In this document: positions 26,884-35,298 of the stretch, in pieces | How the letters are laid out: the number at the start of each line of letters is the position of its first letter | Position numbering within the stretch: the stretch's first letter is position 1 | Assembly: GCA_944323255.1 (NCBI GenBank) | Contig: CALURU010000003.1 | Span: 1 to 64,000, forward strand | Length of the DNA: 64,000 nt | DNA from: Candidatus Gastranaerophilales bacterium | GTDB taxonomy: Bacteria; Cyanobacteriota; Vampirovibrionia; Gastranaerophilales; Gastranaerophilaceae | Reading direction: 5' to 3' | Program-made: the position numbers and the translations under genes | Notes under the pieces: model-generated | Told to the model about the DNA's origin: nothing | Database searches by the model: none | Seen by the model: only the letters and a program-made list of their open reading frames with translations

Positions 26884-28269
26884 TTAACCTGCCTGTTTCA
26901 GATTTTGAAACTCATCCAGCCCTACTTTCCAACTGTCCTCATATTGAAAATCTCTTGAAGCTATGGAATCAGGAATACCGGCATGGTGAATCTTTGGCAG
27001 CAGGAATTTTTCACTCATTTCTATCGGTGCTGCAATATCATCGTCTGAATCCTGACATATAAACACACCCTCGCCGTCAGGTTTCACTTTATATCCGACA
27101 ATAGTTATTTCGTGACCTGCAAGTTTATTATCATTTTCCGGATCCGGCCAGGTATAGCCTATAATAATGTTATGCCCCATATTCAATGTATCCAGCAGTT
27201 CTTTCTTTATTGTCCCGAAATCTTTTTCATAACCTTTCAGCCTTCCGTTTTCATCCACAATTTGGTAAATTACGGAAGTTGTATTTTTATCTTCCACTAC
27301 TGATTCTACATATGTTTTTTCAAAATCTATAAGTCCGCCGTCCTCTTGTGTCCATGCATTAGGCGCACGTTTGTCCGTAAGCGAATTATAGGTTTGTTGT
27401 GAACCTAACTGCATTAAAGTTGACTGCATCAAAACATCAATCATGGAACGTTCGCCGGGATCTTTATGATGGTTCTGAATCCGTGCACGAATTATTGCAT
27501 TCTCGTCCGGCTTTAATAAAACCGTTGCAGTATCAAAATTATTTATTTGATGAGGAGTTTTAAATTTTGTCAAAAGCCAGATAGCTTCGGAAGATTTTTC
27601 TGAAAGGCTGTCCATTTTTATTGTTTTAACAACTTCATGCGCTGGAGAGGTCAAGCCTTCCACCATTCTGAAAAATTCCGCAGTATGTTTCGTTGCAAGA
27701 TCAAATTCAATACTAGCAGCCGGACATGTTCCTGTATGCATATTATCAAGTTCCCACTTGGCTTCTGCAATTTTTTTCGGATCTTCGGAAAGATTTGTAA
27801 TCAAACCTATAACCTGCCTTTTATATTGTGACGGAATATCTTCGCAGGTCTGGGTTATAACATAAGGATTAGCAAGAATATCCAGACATTCTTGCAGAAT
27901 ATTAATCTTGTCCAACCCCGGATCTCTTTCTTCTTTCAAAATTTTATACAAATTATCTAGAACCGTGCTCTTATCGTTAGAATTGTTTTTCAAAAGTAAG
28001 CCGGATTTTAGAGCAAACTCCAATTTCTTTCTGTAATCAAGATGCAGTTCGTTAGACAATTCTTCATATTTCTTTTTCTCATCTTTTGTTGTCAAAGAAG
28101 TTCTGACATTCAATACCGAAGTATACGCATCAGCCCTAAATGCCGGTTTTTGGCTTGGAGACTGCACTTGAGATACGGAATTTTCTGCGGGCAGTGTCTT
28201 TTTTTGAACCTTTGCCGCTCCATAAACATTATTATTAAGATTTTGAAATTCCACACTAACCATATACAT
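26884..28269 (-). CDS. Putative papain-fold protein (possible cysteine peptidase)
   Basis: I do not recognise the family of this 461-aa protein. It has no signal peptide, but its N-terminus has low-complexity Gln/Ser/Pro sequence and a KPAFRADAY motif. A Cys in MHTGTCPAASIEFDLA near residue 180 and a distant His in KLAGHEITIVGYK, followed by VFICQDSDDD, are spaced and styled like the Cys-His-Asp residues of papain-like enzymes. That assignment is an inference. It is transcribed divergently from the metallopeptidase-like gene at 28391. Confidence 0.6.
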   Translation of the reverse strand: MYMVSVEFQNLNNNVYGAAKVQKKTLPAENSVSQVQSPSQKPAFRADAYTSVLNVRTSLTTKDEKKKYEELSNELHLDYRKKLEFALKSGLLLKNNSNDKSTVLDNLYKILKEERDPGLDKINILQECLDILANPYVITQTCEDIPSQYKRQVIGLITNLSEDPKKIAEAKWELDNMHTGTCPAASIEFDLATKHTAEFFRMVEGLTSPAHEVVKTIKMDSLSEKSSEAIWLLTKFKTPHQINNFDTATVLLKPDENAIIRARIQNHHKDPGERSMIDVLMQSTLMQLGSQQTYNSLTDKRAPNAWTQEDGGLIDFEKTYVESVVEDKNTTSVIYQIVDENGRLKGYEKDFGTIKKELLDTLNMGHNIIIGYTWPDPENDNKLAGHEITIVGYKVKPDGEGVFICQDSDDDIAAPIEMSEKFLLPKIHHAGIPDSIASRDFQYEDSWKVGLDEFQNLKQAG

Positions 28270-28390
28270 ATATAAAAACTTATACGGTCAAAAACTTGCG
28301 TTATTGTTAAGAAATATTAAAATCCCGCAATTTTTAACGGTCATTTGTTTTATTATAAATAAAAGTGTAGTTTAAAGGTAATGTGTCTGA

Positions 28391-29176
28391 ATGGTAAATT
28401 CGTATTATTATAACGGAAATCAATATATTCCAAGCTCAGGCGGAGATTGGAACAAAGGTTATCTCATAGCTGGTGCGGTATCCGCCGGCATAATGGGAAC
28501 GTTACCATTGTTTGGCAAACCTTTTGAAAGACAACTGGCAAAAGAACATACACAAAATTATTTATATAAAGATGCTTTTTTAAACTCACTCAAAGTATCC
28601 GGACTTGACCGCAAAGGGGTCAGAATAATACCGATGCAATACAGCAAGATTCCCGACAGTTACTCCTCCGGTCAAAATGCGGCTTATTTCCCGAAAGAAA
28701 AGCTTGTTAAAATAAACACCGATAAGATTTCTATAGCCGGATTTCACGAACTTGGGCATGCAATGAATGATCTTACCGGGAAATTCGGAAAAATTTTAAG
28801 TAAACTCCGCTATCCAGGCATAATTGCAGCGGGGTGGATGGGTACAGTAGCGCTTTTTTCACGCTCAAAACCTAAAGAAGCACCAAGAAACGGATTTGAT
28901 TACGTAAAAGACAATTGCGGGAAAATTGCGTTTGCAAGCTTGCTTCCTATGGTTGTAGAAGAAGGGATGGCAAGTTATAAGGGTATTAAACTTGCAAGAA
29001 AAACCGGGCTTGCAGAACCGTTAATACAAAATATGAAAAAATTATACAAAAAAGCTCTTCTGACTTATATCGGAAAAGCTGTTGCAACAGGTTTAGCCGT
29101 TGGATCTGCAAGTATGATTATGGATAAATTTACACGACCGCAAAAGATAGAGACCCCGCAATACTATTTATTCTGA
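28391..29176 (+). CDS. Putative membrane-associated zinc metallopeptidase
   Basis: The 261-aa protein carries HELGH in IAGFHELGHAMNDLTG (about 118-133) and a downstream EEG in PMVVEEGMASYKGIKLAR that could supply the third zinc ligand, as in gluzincins. Hydrophobic stretches lie near residues 22-36, 143-156 and at the C-terminus (KAVATGLAVGSASMIMD), suggesting membrane association. The substrate is unknown. Its 3' end overlaps the convergent lipoprotein gene by 9 nt. Confidence 0.65.
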   Translation: MVNSYYYNGNQYIPSSGGDWNKGYLIAGAVSAGIMGTLPLFGKPFERQLAKEHTQNYLYKDAFLNSLKVSGLDRKGVRIIPMQYSKIPDSYSSGQNAAYFPKEKLVKINTDKISIAGFHELGHAMNDLTGKFGKILSKLRYPGIIAAGWMGTVALFSRSKPKEAPRNGFDYVKDNCGKIAFASLLPMVVEEGMASYKGIKLARKTGLAEPLIQNMKKLYKKALLTYIGKAVATGLAVGSASMIMDKFTRPQKIETPQYYLF

Positions 29177-30145
29177 TACAATTTCTTCTATCTCTTTGTT
29201 ATTGCCGTCAATAACTTTTATTGAAGTCCTTTTGCCATTTTCATATGAAGCTTCAAAAGTATTTTGAAGCTTATAATCAGAAGTATATATACTTTCTTTT
29301 ACCTTTTGCCCGTCTAAATACTCGTCCGTAACCACCACACTATTTTGCGGATCATCGGAATTATAATAAGTGAATCTTGTTATTTGCGGACCTTCGTAGT
29401 TTGTAGTCACATTGAGCTTTGTCTTACCATTTTCATCATAAACGAGGTTTTCTACACGTATATTACTTGCTCCATCCTGAATTTCTTTTTTTATAGATAA
29501 GGTTTTACCCTCCCCATCCTTTAATTCATACTTTACCGGATTTTCCGGAGAATAGTGCCAGAATTCTGCATACTCAATCTCTCCTTCATCATCATATCTG
29601 ACATGTCTTACAGGTAATTTTGTTTCTTCATCGAATTCCCAGGCATCATTATCATCATTGTCATCACTCACTTCCGCAAGCTGTATTACCTCTTTTTCTC
29701 CGTCATCCCGAACTTTTATAAGTTCAATTCCGTGACGTTGAAATTTTTCTGAATCAGAACTTGAAGCGACAATAAACGTCGCATCAGAGGAAGGTTTGAG
29801 AAAATAAATGGTTGTATTATCCAAATAATTATCTATAACTGATCTTGCTTCTGCTTTAACTCCGGCAATACTTGCTATTGCGGATAGAGGAAGCTCGTTG
29901 TTCTCCGAATACAGATCCGATACCCGGATTTTCTTTATCTCTGTTTTTGGTATTTCCGGAGTCTTTGAAACTGTTTTTTGAGACGAAACAGCAGCCTCAT
30001 TATTTTCCTGATTTTGAGAAGCAGCCGGTGCAGAAGCCTTTACAGGCTCAACCTCTTCTTTTTTTAAATTACCACAGGCAGAAAACATAAATACACATAA
30101 ACAACTCAAAATAATAAGATTTCTTTTTCCCATAAAAAACCTCAT
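29168..30145 (-). CDS. Lipoprotein with repeated beta-hairpin motifs
   Basis: The 325-aa protein has a signal peptide and lipobox (LIILSCLCVFMFSAC), then a Pro/Ala/Ser/Glu-rich linker to about residue 70. The C-terminal half has repeats such as VRYDDEGEIEYAEFWHY, VENLVYDENGKTKLNV and ASYENGKRTSIKVIDGNNKEI. These resemble the YDENGK-type repeats of bacterial surface lipoproteins (RHS/YwqK-like beta-hairpins). The start may be the internal Met at residue 5. The function is unknown. Confidence 0.75.
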   Translation of the reverse strand: MRFFMGKRNLIILSCLCVFMFSACGNLKKEEVEPVKASAPAASQNQENNEAAVSSQKTVSKTPEIPKTEIKKIRVSDLYSENNELPLSAIASIAGVKAEARSVIDNYLDNTTIYFLKPSSDATFIVASSSDSEKFQRHGIELIKVRDDGEKEVIQLAEVSDDNDDNDAWEFDEETKLPVRHVRYDDEGEIEYAEFWHYSPENPVKYELKDGEGKTLSIKKEIQDGASNIRVENLVYDENGKTKLNVTTNYEGPQITRFTYYNSDDPQNSVVVTDEYLDGQKVKESIYTSDYKLQNTFEASYENGKRTSIKVIDGNNKEIEEIVSE

Positions 30146-30216
30146 AAATACAATATGATTATAAACTTCCGCAGTAATTTAATCAATAGTTTTATTGTAC
30201 TTTGAAAACTTTTTCG

Positions 30217-30225
30217 TGATAAAAT
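30217..30225 (+). promoter_or_regulatory. Extended -10 promoter of nanE
   Basis: TGATAAAAT lies 6 nt before the nanE ATG with no ribosome site between, another likely leaderless start. Confidence 0.5.
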
Positions 30226-30231
30226 TTCTAT

Positions 30232-30912
30232 ATGGGAATTTTAGAAAATTTAAAAGGAAAAGTCGTAGTATCATCTCAAGCAATGCCTGATGAGCCTTTA
30301 TATCAAGAAGAGTGCATGCTCGCAATGATGAAATCTGTTGTAAATGGTGGCGCTGGCGGGCTTAGAGTAGCAGGCGCAAGAGATGTAAGGAATGCAAAAA
30401 AGTACTTTAATATTCCGGTAATCGGTCTTACCAAACCGGACAGGCTTCCTGACAACTGGAAGGAAATTGTCTACATAACTCCCGGACTCAAGGAAGTCAG
30501 AGATCTTATTGAAGCCGGTGCAGATATTATTGCTTTTGATGGAACGCTGCGCCCTCACGACGGATGTACAGTGGAAGAAATTATAAAAACTATACATAAC
30601 GCAGGACGCCTTGCGATGGCTGATATTTCAACATTAGAAGAAGGTCTTTACTGCGCAGATAGAGGTGCTGATATTATCTCCACAACTCTTGCCGGCTATA
30701 CACTTGAATCAGGAGAGCCAACAGAAGGACCTGATTATGAACTCTTGAAAAAACTTGCAGAAAAATTAGACAAACCTGTTATACTTGAAGGCAGAATCTG
30801 GGAACCGGAAGAAGTCAAAAAAGCATTTGAACTCGGGGCATACAGTGTAGTTATAGGTTCTGCAATTACCCGACCGCAGTTAATTACAAAAAGATTTGTA
30901 GAGGTATTATAA
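30232..30912 (+). CDS. nanE: N-acetylmannosamine-6-phosphate 2-epimerase
   Basis: NanE converts ManNAc-6-P to GlcNAc-6-P. The 226-aa TIM-barrel protein has VVSSQAMPDEPLY, GGLRVAGARDVRNAKKY, IGLTKPDRLPDNW, AFDGTLRPHDG and VVIGSAITRPQLIT, all typical of the family. The ROK kinase ATG follows its stop codon directly. The pair gives ManNAc kinase plus epimerase, the lower half of sialic acid or ManNAc use. No NanA lyase or transporter is visible in the window. Confidence 0.93.
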   Translation: MGILENLKGKVVVSSQAMPDEPLYQEECMLAMMKSVVNGGAGGLRVAGARDVRNAKKYFNIPVIGLTKPDRLPDNWKEIVYITPGLKEVRDLIEAGADIIAFDGTLRPHDGCTVEEIIKTIHNAGRLAMADISTLEEGLYCADRGADIISTTLAGYTLESGEPTEGPDYELLKKLAEKLDKPVILEGRIWEPEEVKKAFELGAYSVVIGSAITRPQLITKRFVEVL

Positions 30913-31788
30913 ATGAAAAAAGCTCTGGCATTTGATATAGGCGGAACAAAAATTTACAATACAATAATTGATGAAAACGGGAAAATTATTGCAGAGATTG
31001 ATAAATTCCACACGCCTAAAACTATTGAAGGAATCAAAGAAATTTTAGCAAACCAGATTTCCAGATTTGAAGATGAAGTTGATGTTATTGCAATTTCTAC
31101 TGCCGGAGCGGTGAACAATGAAAACACTGCTGTAATAGGTTCAACAGGAAACCTTGTAAAAAATTACCGCACAATAGATTTCCAGAAATTAAGCAATAAA
31201 AAAGTTTTTCTTGAAAACGACGCAAATTGCGCAGCCTGGGCAGAGTACGAAATTGGCGTATCCAAAGGAACAGCAGTTTCCATAATGCTTACATTGGGTA
31301 CAGGTGTTGGCGGCGGAATAATTATTAATGATAAACTTCTCAAGGGTAAATCAGGCGCAGCTGGCGAAATGCATTTTAAAATGTTTACGGACAAACGCAG
31401 AAAATGCACATGCGGAAGCTGGGATTGTTTTGAGATTTATGCATCCGGAACAGCTTTAAAAATAGATGCGGAAGAAGCACTAAACAATCCTGAGGTTACA
31501 ACGTATGATGTCATAGACGGAGTAAAAAACGGCGATACAAAAATGACAGAGATATTTGAGCGCTGGCAAAACGATATTACGCAAGGGATTATAGGTCTTG
31601 CCAACCTTTTTGATCCTGATTGTGTTGTACTTTCGGGATCTATGGCTCAATTTGTTGATACAAAGAAGATTGAAGAGGAAGTAAACAATAATATCGTAAC
31701 TACTCCAACCTCAATTAGGCTTGCAGGTGCCGGAAACTATTCCGGCATGATAGGTGCAGCACTTTTGGCTTTCAGGAGTATAAAATAA
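30913..31788 (+). CDS. nanK: ROK-family sugar kinase, probable N-acetylmannosamine kinase
   Basis: The 291-aa ROK kinase has the phosphate-binding motif AFDIGGTKIYN, LENDANCAAWAEYE, GTGVGGGIIIND and the zinc motif CTCGSWDCFEIYASG. Specificity for ManNAc is inferred from its position directly after nanE; ROK kinases for glucose or GlcNAc look alike. A small hypothetical gene follows after 2 nt. Confidence 0.85.
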   Translation: MKKALAFDIGGTKIYNTIIDENGKIIAEIDKFHTPKTIEGIKEILANQISRFEDEVDVIAISTAGAVNNENTAVIGSTGNLVKNYRTIDFQKLSNKKVFLENDANCAAWAEYEIGVSKGTAVSIMLTLGTGVGGGIIINDKLLKGKSGAAGEMHFKMFTDKRRKCTCGSWDCFEIYASGTALKIDAEEALNNPEVTTYDVIDGVKNGDTKMTEIFERWQNDITQGIIGLANLFDPDCVVLSGSMAQFVDTKKIEEEVNNNIVTTPTSIRLAGAGNYSGMIGAALLAFRSIK

Positions 31789-31790
31789 CT

Positions 31791-32006
31791 ATGGGAAAAG
31801 CAAAACGAAGAAGCCTGAATTTAGGTGTTCGTGATAAGTTTAAATATATGACAAGAGAATCTGCTCTGGATTCAGTGGTAAAAAATATTACAAATAAAGA
31901 CGAAGTTATTGATACAATAACGCTTTTTGGATTTACTGCGGAAGAAATGCTGGAAGCGGGCGCAGCTTACGAAGATGTTATGGCTTTTGGCGGACTGGTA
32001 AGCTGA
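31791..32006 (+). CDS. Small hypothetical protein in nan operon
   Basis: The 71-aa protein is unrecognised. It has a basic N-terminus (MGKAKRRSLNLGVRDKFKY) and an acidic helical C-terminus with FGFTAEEMLEAGAAYEDV. No signal or membrane segment is seen. It starts 2 nt after the ROK kinase stop, so it is cotranscribed. Confidence 0.65.
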   Translation: MGKAKRRSLNLGVRDKFKYMTRESALDSVVKNITNKDEVIDTITLFGFTAEEMLEAGAAYEDVMAFGGLVS

Positions 32007-32101
32007 GATTTAGTTTTCTCAAAAATATTTTAGTCATTTTCTGGAGTGGACTTGATCTTGCTTGATATGGCAGGCGAAAGTTATAAATGCGGATACAGGG
32101 T

Positions 32102-33166
32102 TTATTTATCAAATTTACCTCTTAACAACACTTGAATAAGCGCTATTGCAGAAAACGGAACGCCTACAAAAAATTGCTCAATTTTAACCCGCAATGACGC
32201 TTCCGGGTCAAACAACTTATACAAATGTTTGTAAAACCTCAAGAGTTTGTAATTTGAGCTAATACTTGCAGAGGCTGGAATATAAGCGGAGTCGCAATAT
32301 TTTTCATAAAGTTCTTCAAACTTATGGAAAGTGTACAATTCGAGGTAAATATCGCCCGCAAACGGTTCATATTTGCTAAAAAGGTATTTCAGATTATGAA
32401 TTCCCGATTGCTTGTACTCTAAGAAAATAAAGTTATTAGCAAGACAAAGTCGTGATTTTTCGTTAATTTCGTCTGACAAATCCGCACAGTCCCGCATTTT
32501 TATATCATCAAAATACTTGTTGAAACACGAATAGCAGATGAACTGCTCCGGCGCAAATCTCCAGTCGAATTTTTCGAACGCTGATTTTTTAGCAGCGTTT
32601 TCAGGATATTCAAAGTAATTGGAGAAATACGGTTCTTCAACTGTAGTGGAAGAAAGCAGGTATTTTTTTATATCTTCCGTAAGCCCGAAGAACCACCAGT
32701 CTGAAACGTGGAACGGGATTTCAATTCCGTTTATGACGGTTTTGGAGAAAAGAGTGGAAGCGAGGATTCTCTGTTCAAAGAGCTTATATTTTTCGACTCT
32801 TTCGGGAAATTTTTCAAAAACATTCAAAAATTCTGTATTATCGATGCAGGAATCCGTTCGCAGCTTTAGAGTATATTTACGGCTTACTTTTTCAACTCCG
32901 CAGTTAGTTGAGACAATCATTCGATTGAGGTTATTAAATACTTTTTTGGAGGCAAACCCTTTTTGCCTGACGGCTCCGGGGTCTTTGCTGACAACGAGGA
33001 TGTCATAATCCAGATTGTCAGTGCGGCTTCCTTCCCACGTAGAGAGGATAATTTCAGCCTCCGGAAGGTATTTGCGGATGCTTTTGAGGCATTTTTTGGT
33101 TTTTACTTTGTGAATCGGACCTTGCACAACGACCGAAATATCTTTAGATTCTATTTTTTTCTGCAT
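32102..33166 (-). CDS. WavE-family surface-glycan protein, copy 2
   Basis: The 354-aa protein matches the WavE lipopolysaccharide-synthesis pattern. ISVVVQGPIHKVKTKKCLKSI leads, LPEAEIILSTWEG and DYDILVVSKDPGA follow, and NNLNRMIVSTNCGVEKVSRKY and LKLRTDS come next. The likely role is a glycosyltransferase-type step in surface polysaccharide. It is a paralogue of the upstream gene, which it overlaps by 16 nt, implying tandem duplication. The ATG at 33166 follows AAGGAG. Last gene of the glycan operon. Confidence 0.85.
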   Translation of the reverse strand: MQKKIESKDISVVVQGPIHKVKTKKCLKSIRKYLPEAEIILSTWEGSRTDNLDYDILVVSKDPGAVRQKGFASKKVFNNLNRMIVSTNCGVEKVSRKYTLKLRTDSCIDNTEFLNVFEKFPERVEKYKLFEQRILASTLFSKTVINGIEIPFHVSDWWFFGLTEDIKKYLLSSTTVEEPYFSNYFEYPENAAKKSAFEKFDWRFAPEQFICYSCFNKYFDDIKMRDCADLSDEINEKSRLCLANNFIFLEYKQSGIHNLKYLFSKYEPFAGDIYLELYTFHKFEELYEKYCDSAYIPASASISSNYKLLRFYKHLYKLFDPEASLRVKIEQFFVGVPFSAIALIQVLLRGKFDK

Positions 33167-34227
33167 AACAACTCCTTAATCAGTGCAGATAAAAATAAGT
33201 AAAAATAAAACACAACTGAAAAAAATTCAGCAAATTTTTTTGCAAGTCTTCCATACAATAAGCGGAAAAAATGTTTTCTTAATGCATCATAATATTGTAT
33301 ATTATACATTTTTTTTGTAAATTCACCTTCTTTAATAATGGCAGAAATATTACAATATTTTTTATAATCATGTAACTGTTCTATTTTTGAATAATATACA
33401 AAAGGGCTATTGATATACATTTTTATATCCTTGTATTCTTTTTTGAGTGTCGAAATTCCCCACTCTTTTTGAGAAAATACTCTGAAATTATTTATAATAA
33501 AATCTTCTGAAATCCCTACATTTTCGGGAGTTATGTCAAGGTAGTTATCGAATTTAAGGTTCTTGAAAACTTTTGCTGCATTAGAAGAGGTAAAATACTG
33601 TTCCGGTGACATTTTCCAGAGCCTTGTTTGATGAATATCATTTTCAGACTTAGGTTGGTTTTCAAAATACCTTGAGAAATCGGGTTCTTTGACTTGCGGG
33701 AGGTTAAAAAACTCCTGCAAATCTTCTTTAAGCCCAAAATAACACCAGTCGGAAATGTGGAAGAGCATTCGTTGCCGGATGCGTTTTTTTGTATCATATT
33801 TGATTGAAAAAATCTCATAAGCAAAAATTCTTTGGCGGAAGAGCGAAGCGGCGGGGTTTCTTTCCGGCAAATCGTCTTTTAGTTTAAGGATATTGTCGTT
33901 TTTTAATTCGAGGTCACTGCGGAGCCTGAGAACGTATTTGCGTGAAGCTTTTGCGATACCGTTTTTACTGGAGACAAGAATCCTGTTGAGATTGTTTAAT
34001 CTTTTGTCACTGTCATCGAAAATCACCGCCGACGGGTCTTTGTTAAGAACGGCAATGTCATAGAGCCCTTCAAGCCCATCGAGCTTAGCGCCTTCCCAGC
34101 TTGAGAGTATAATCTCTGCATCTGGCAGAAACTTACGGATGCTCTTCAGACATCTGCGTGTAATTCCATATTCAATTGCACCCTGAATAATAACAGAAAT
34201 GCTATTACTATTTAGTTTTCTCACCAC
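33151..34227 (-). CDS. WavE-family surface-glycan protein, copy 1
   Basis: The 358-aa paralogue of the next gene has ISVIIQGAIEYGITRRCLKSI, LPDAEIILSSWEGAKLDG, NNLNRILVSSKNGIAKASRKY and LRLRSDLE. A hydrophobic segment near the C-terminus (FFSVVFYFYLFLSALI) may anchor it to the membrane. The start is GTG at 34227, overlapping the previous gene's stop by 7 nt. Confidence 0.83.
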   Translation of the reverse strand: MVRKLNSNSISVIIQGAIEYGITRRCLKSIRKFLPDAEIILSSWEGAKLDGLEGLYDIAVLNKDPSAVIFDDSDKRLNNLNRILVSSKNGIAKASRKYVLRLRSDLELKNDNILKLKDDLPERNPAASLFRQRIFAYEIFSIKYDTKKRIRQRMLFHISDWCYFGLKEDLQEFFNLPQVKEPDFSRYFENQPKSENDIHQTRLWKMSPEQYFTSSNAAKVFKNLKFDNYLDITPENVGISEDFIINNFRVFSQKEWGISTLKKEYKDIKMYINSPFVYYSKIEQLHDYKKYCNISAIIKEGEFTKKMYNIQYYDALRKHFFRLLYGRLAKKFAEFFSVVFYFYLFLSALIKELLCRKK

Positions 34228-35285
34228 TGATTACACCATTCATTAATAAGTAAGGGAAAAAATGAAAAATTCTTTTTAACTGCGATTTTTTTATACATCC
34301 ATACATCATCTGTAGCACATATAATTTTAGTATTGAAGTCATAAATCATTTTTTTTATTATGTATCGTTTGTTTCTTTTTCTCATTGGGTATAAACGTAT
34401 AATTTGGCATTGATATTTATTTAAAAACTCTTTCCATATCTTTATATTACAAGTTTTGCCAAATTCAAATCCATGTATAGTAAATGGTAGATATTTACAA
34501 TTCCGCTGTTCCATTTTTTTCTTAATATTGTTCAATTCTTCTGGTTTAATCTTTTCAATAAGCATATTTTTAGAATTAACAAATTCATAATTATACTTGT
34601 CATTGTTGATTCGTATAAATTTATAATATAAAAGACATTCAAAAACAGCTTTATCAAACTCTTGTTTGCTTTTTGTATATTCATATATTGCATTAAAAAC
34701 ATCATCATTAAAATATTTAAACAAATCATTAATTATTCTTATATCATAAAACCAATGAAATCCTTCAAGATACAAACAATTATCTATTTCTGTATTCAAT
34801 AATTTTGCAACGCTTATGCTTGCCTTATAATCAAGTTTATTTTTATATTCTTCTTCTTTTGGCATATTTGAATAAAAAACATATGGTTTTTTAAAATAAT
34901 TATCAAATAACGTATTTAAATTTACCTTGCAACATATCAATGATTCAGAATCTATAATTAATGATTGGTCAAACTTTAAATAATGTATGGCATATAATTT
35001 TTTTATGGTTTGATAACTAAATTTTCCCAGCTCACTTAAAATATTCGACAAATCTAGCTTTATATTATATTTTTCTAAAATATCAATAATACTATAGCAA
35101 TTAATATTTTTTACATTGTAATGCTTTATAATCTGTTCCATCATCTCTTTTTCAATGGAATTACTTAAAATAAAATTGAGTGATATATTTTCTGAATTAT
35201 AAACATTTTTTTCATATGTAAACAAAAAATCTTTTATATAATCAAAATGATTAATAAATGTTGGTATTATGATTGCTCTTTTCAT
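34221..35285 (-). CDS. Putative glycosyltransferase-like protein, very A+T-rich
   Basis: I do not firmly recognise this 354-aa protein. RAIIIPTFINHFDYIKDFL at the N-terminus, LKFDQSLIIDSESLICC near residue 125 (a possible DxD-like site, here DSE) and LEGFHWFYDIRIINDLF suggest a GT-A-like fold of the DUF6492 kind. The codons are extremely A/T-rich and Ile/Asn/Lys-heavy compared with neighbours, suggesting recent acquisition. The ATG follows AAGGAG. Confidence 0.6.
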   Translation of the reverse strand: MKRAIIIPTFINHFDYIKDFLFTYEKNVYNSENISLNFILSNSIEKEMMEQIIKHYNVKNINCYSIIDILEKYNIKLDLSNILSELGKFSYQTIKKLYAIHYLKFDQSLIIDSESLICCKVNLNTLFDNYFKKPYVFYSNMPKEEEYKNKLDYKASISVAKLLNTEIDNCLYLEGFHWFYDIRIINDLFKYFNDDVFNAIYEYTKSKQEFDKAVFECLLYYKFIRINNDKYNYEFVNSKNMLIEKIKPEELNNIKKKMEQRNCKYLPFTIHGFEFGKTCNIKIWKEFLNKYQCQIIRLYPMRKRNKRYIIKKMIYDFNTKIICATDDVWMYKKIAVKKNFSFFPLLINEWCNQW

Positions 35286-35298
35286 CTTTTATCACTCC

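Noticed and set aside
29168-30145. Toxin of RHS type
   Set aside because: Only short YDENGK-like repeats are visible; there is no RHS core or toxin domain, and the lipobox indicates an anchored lipoprotein.
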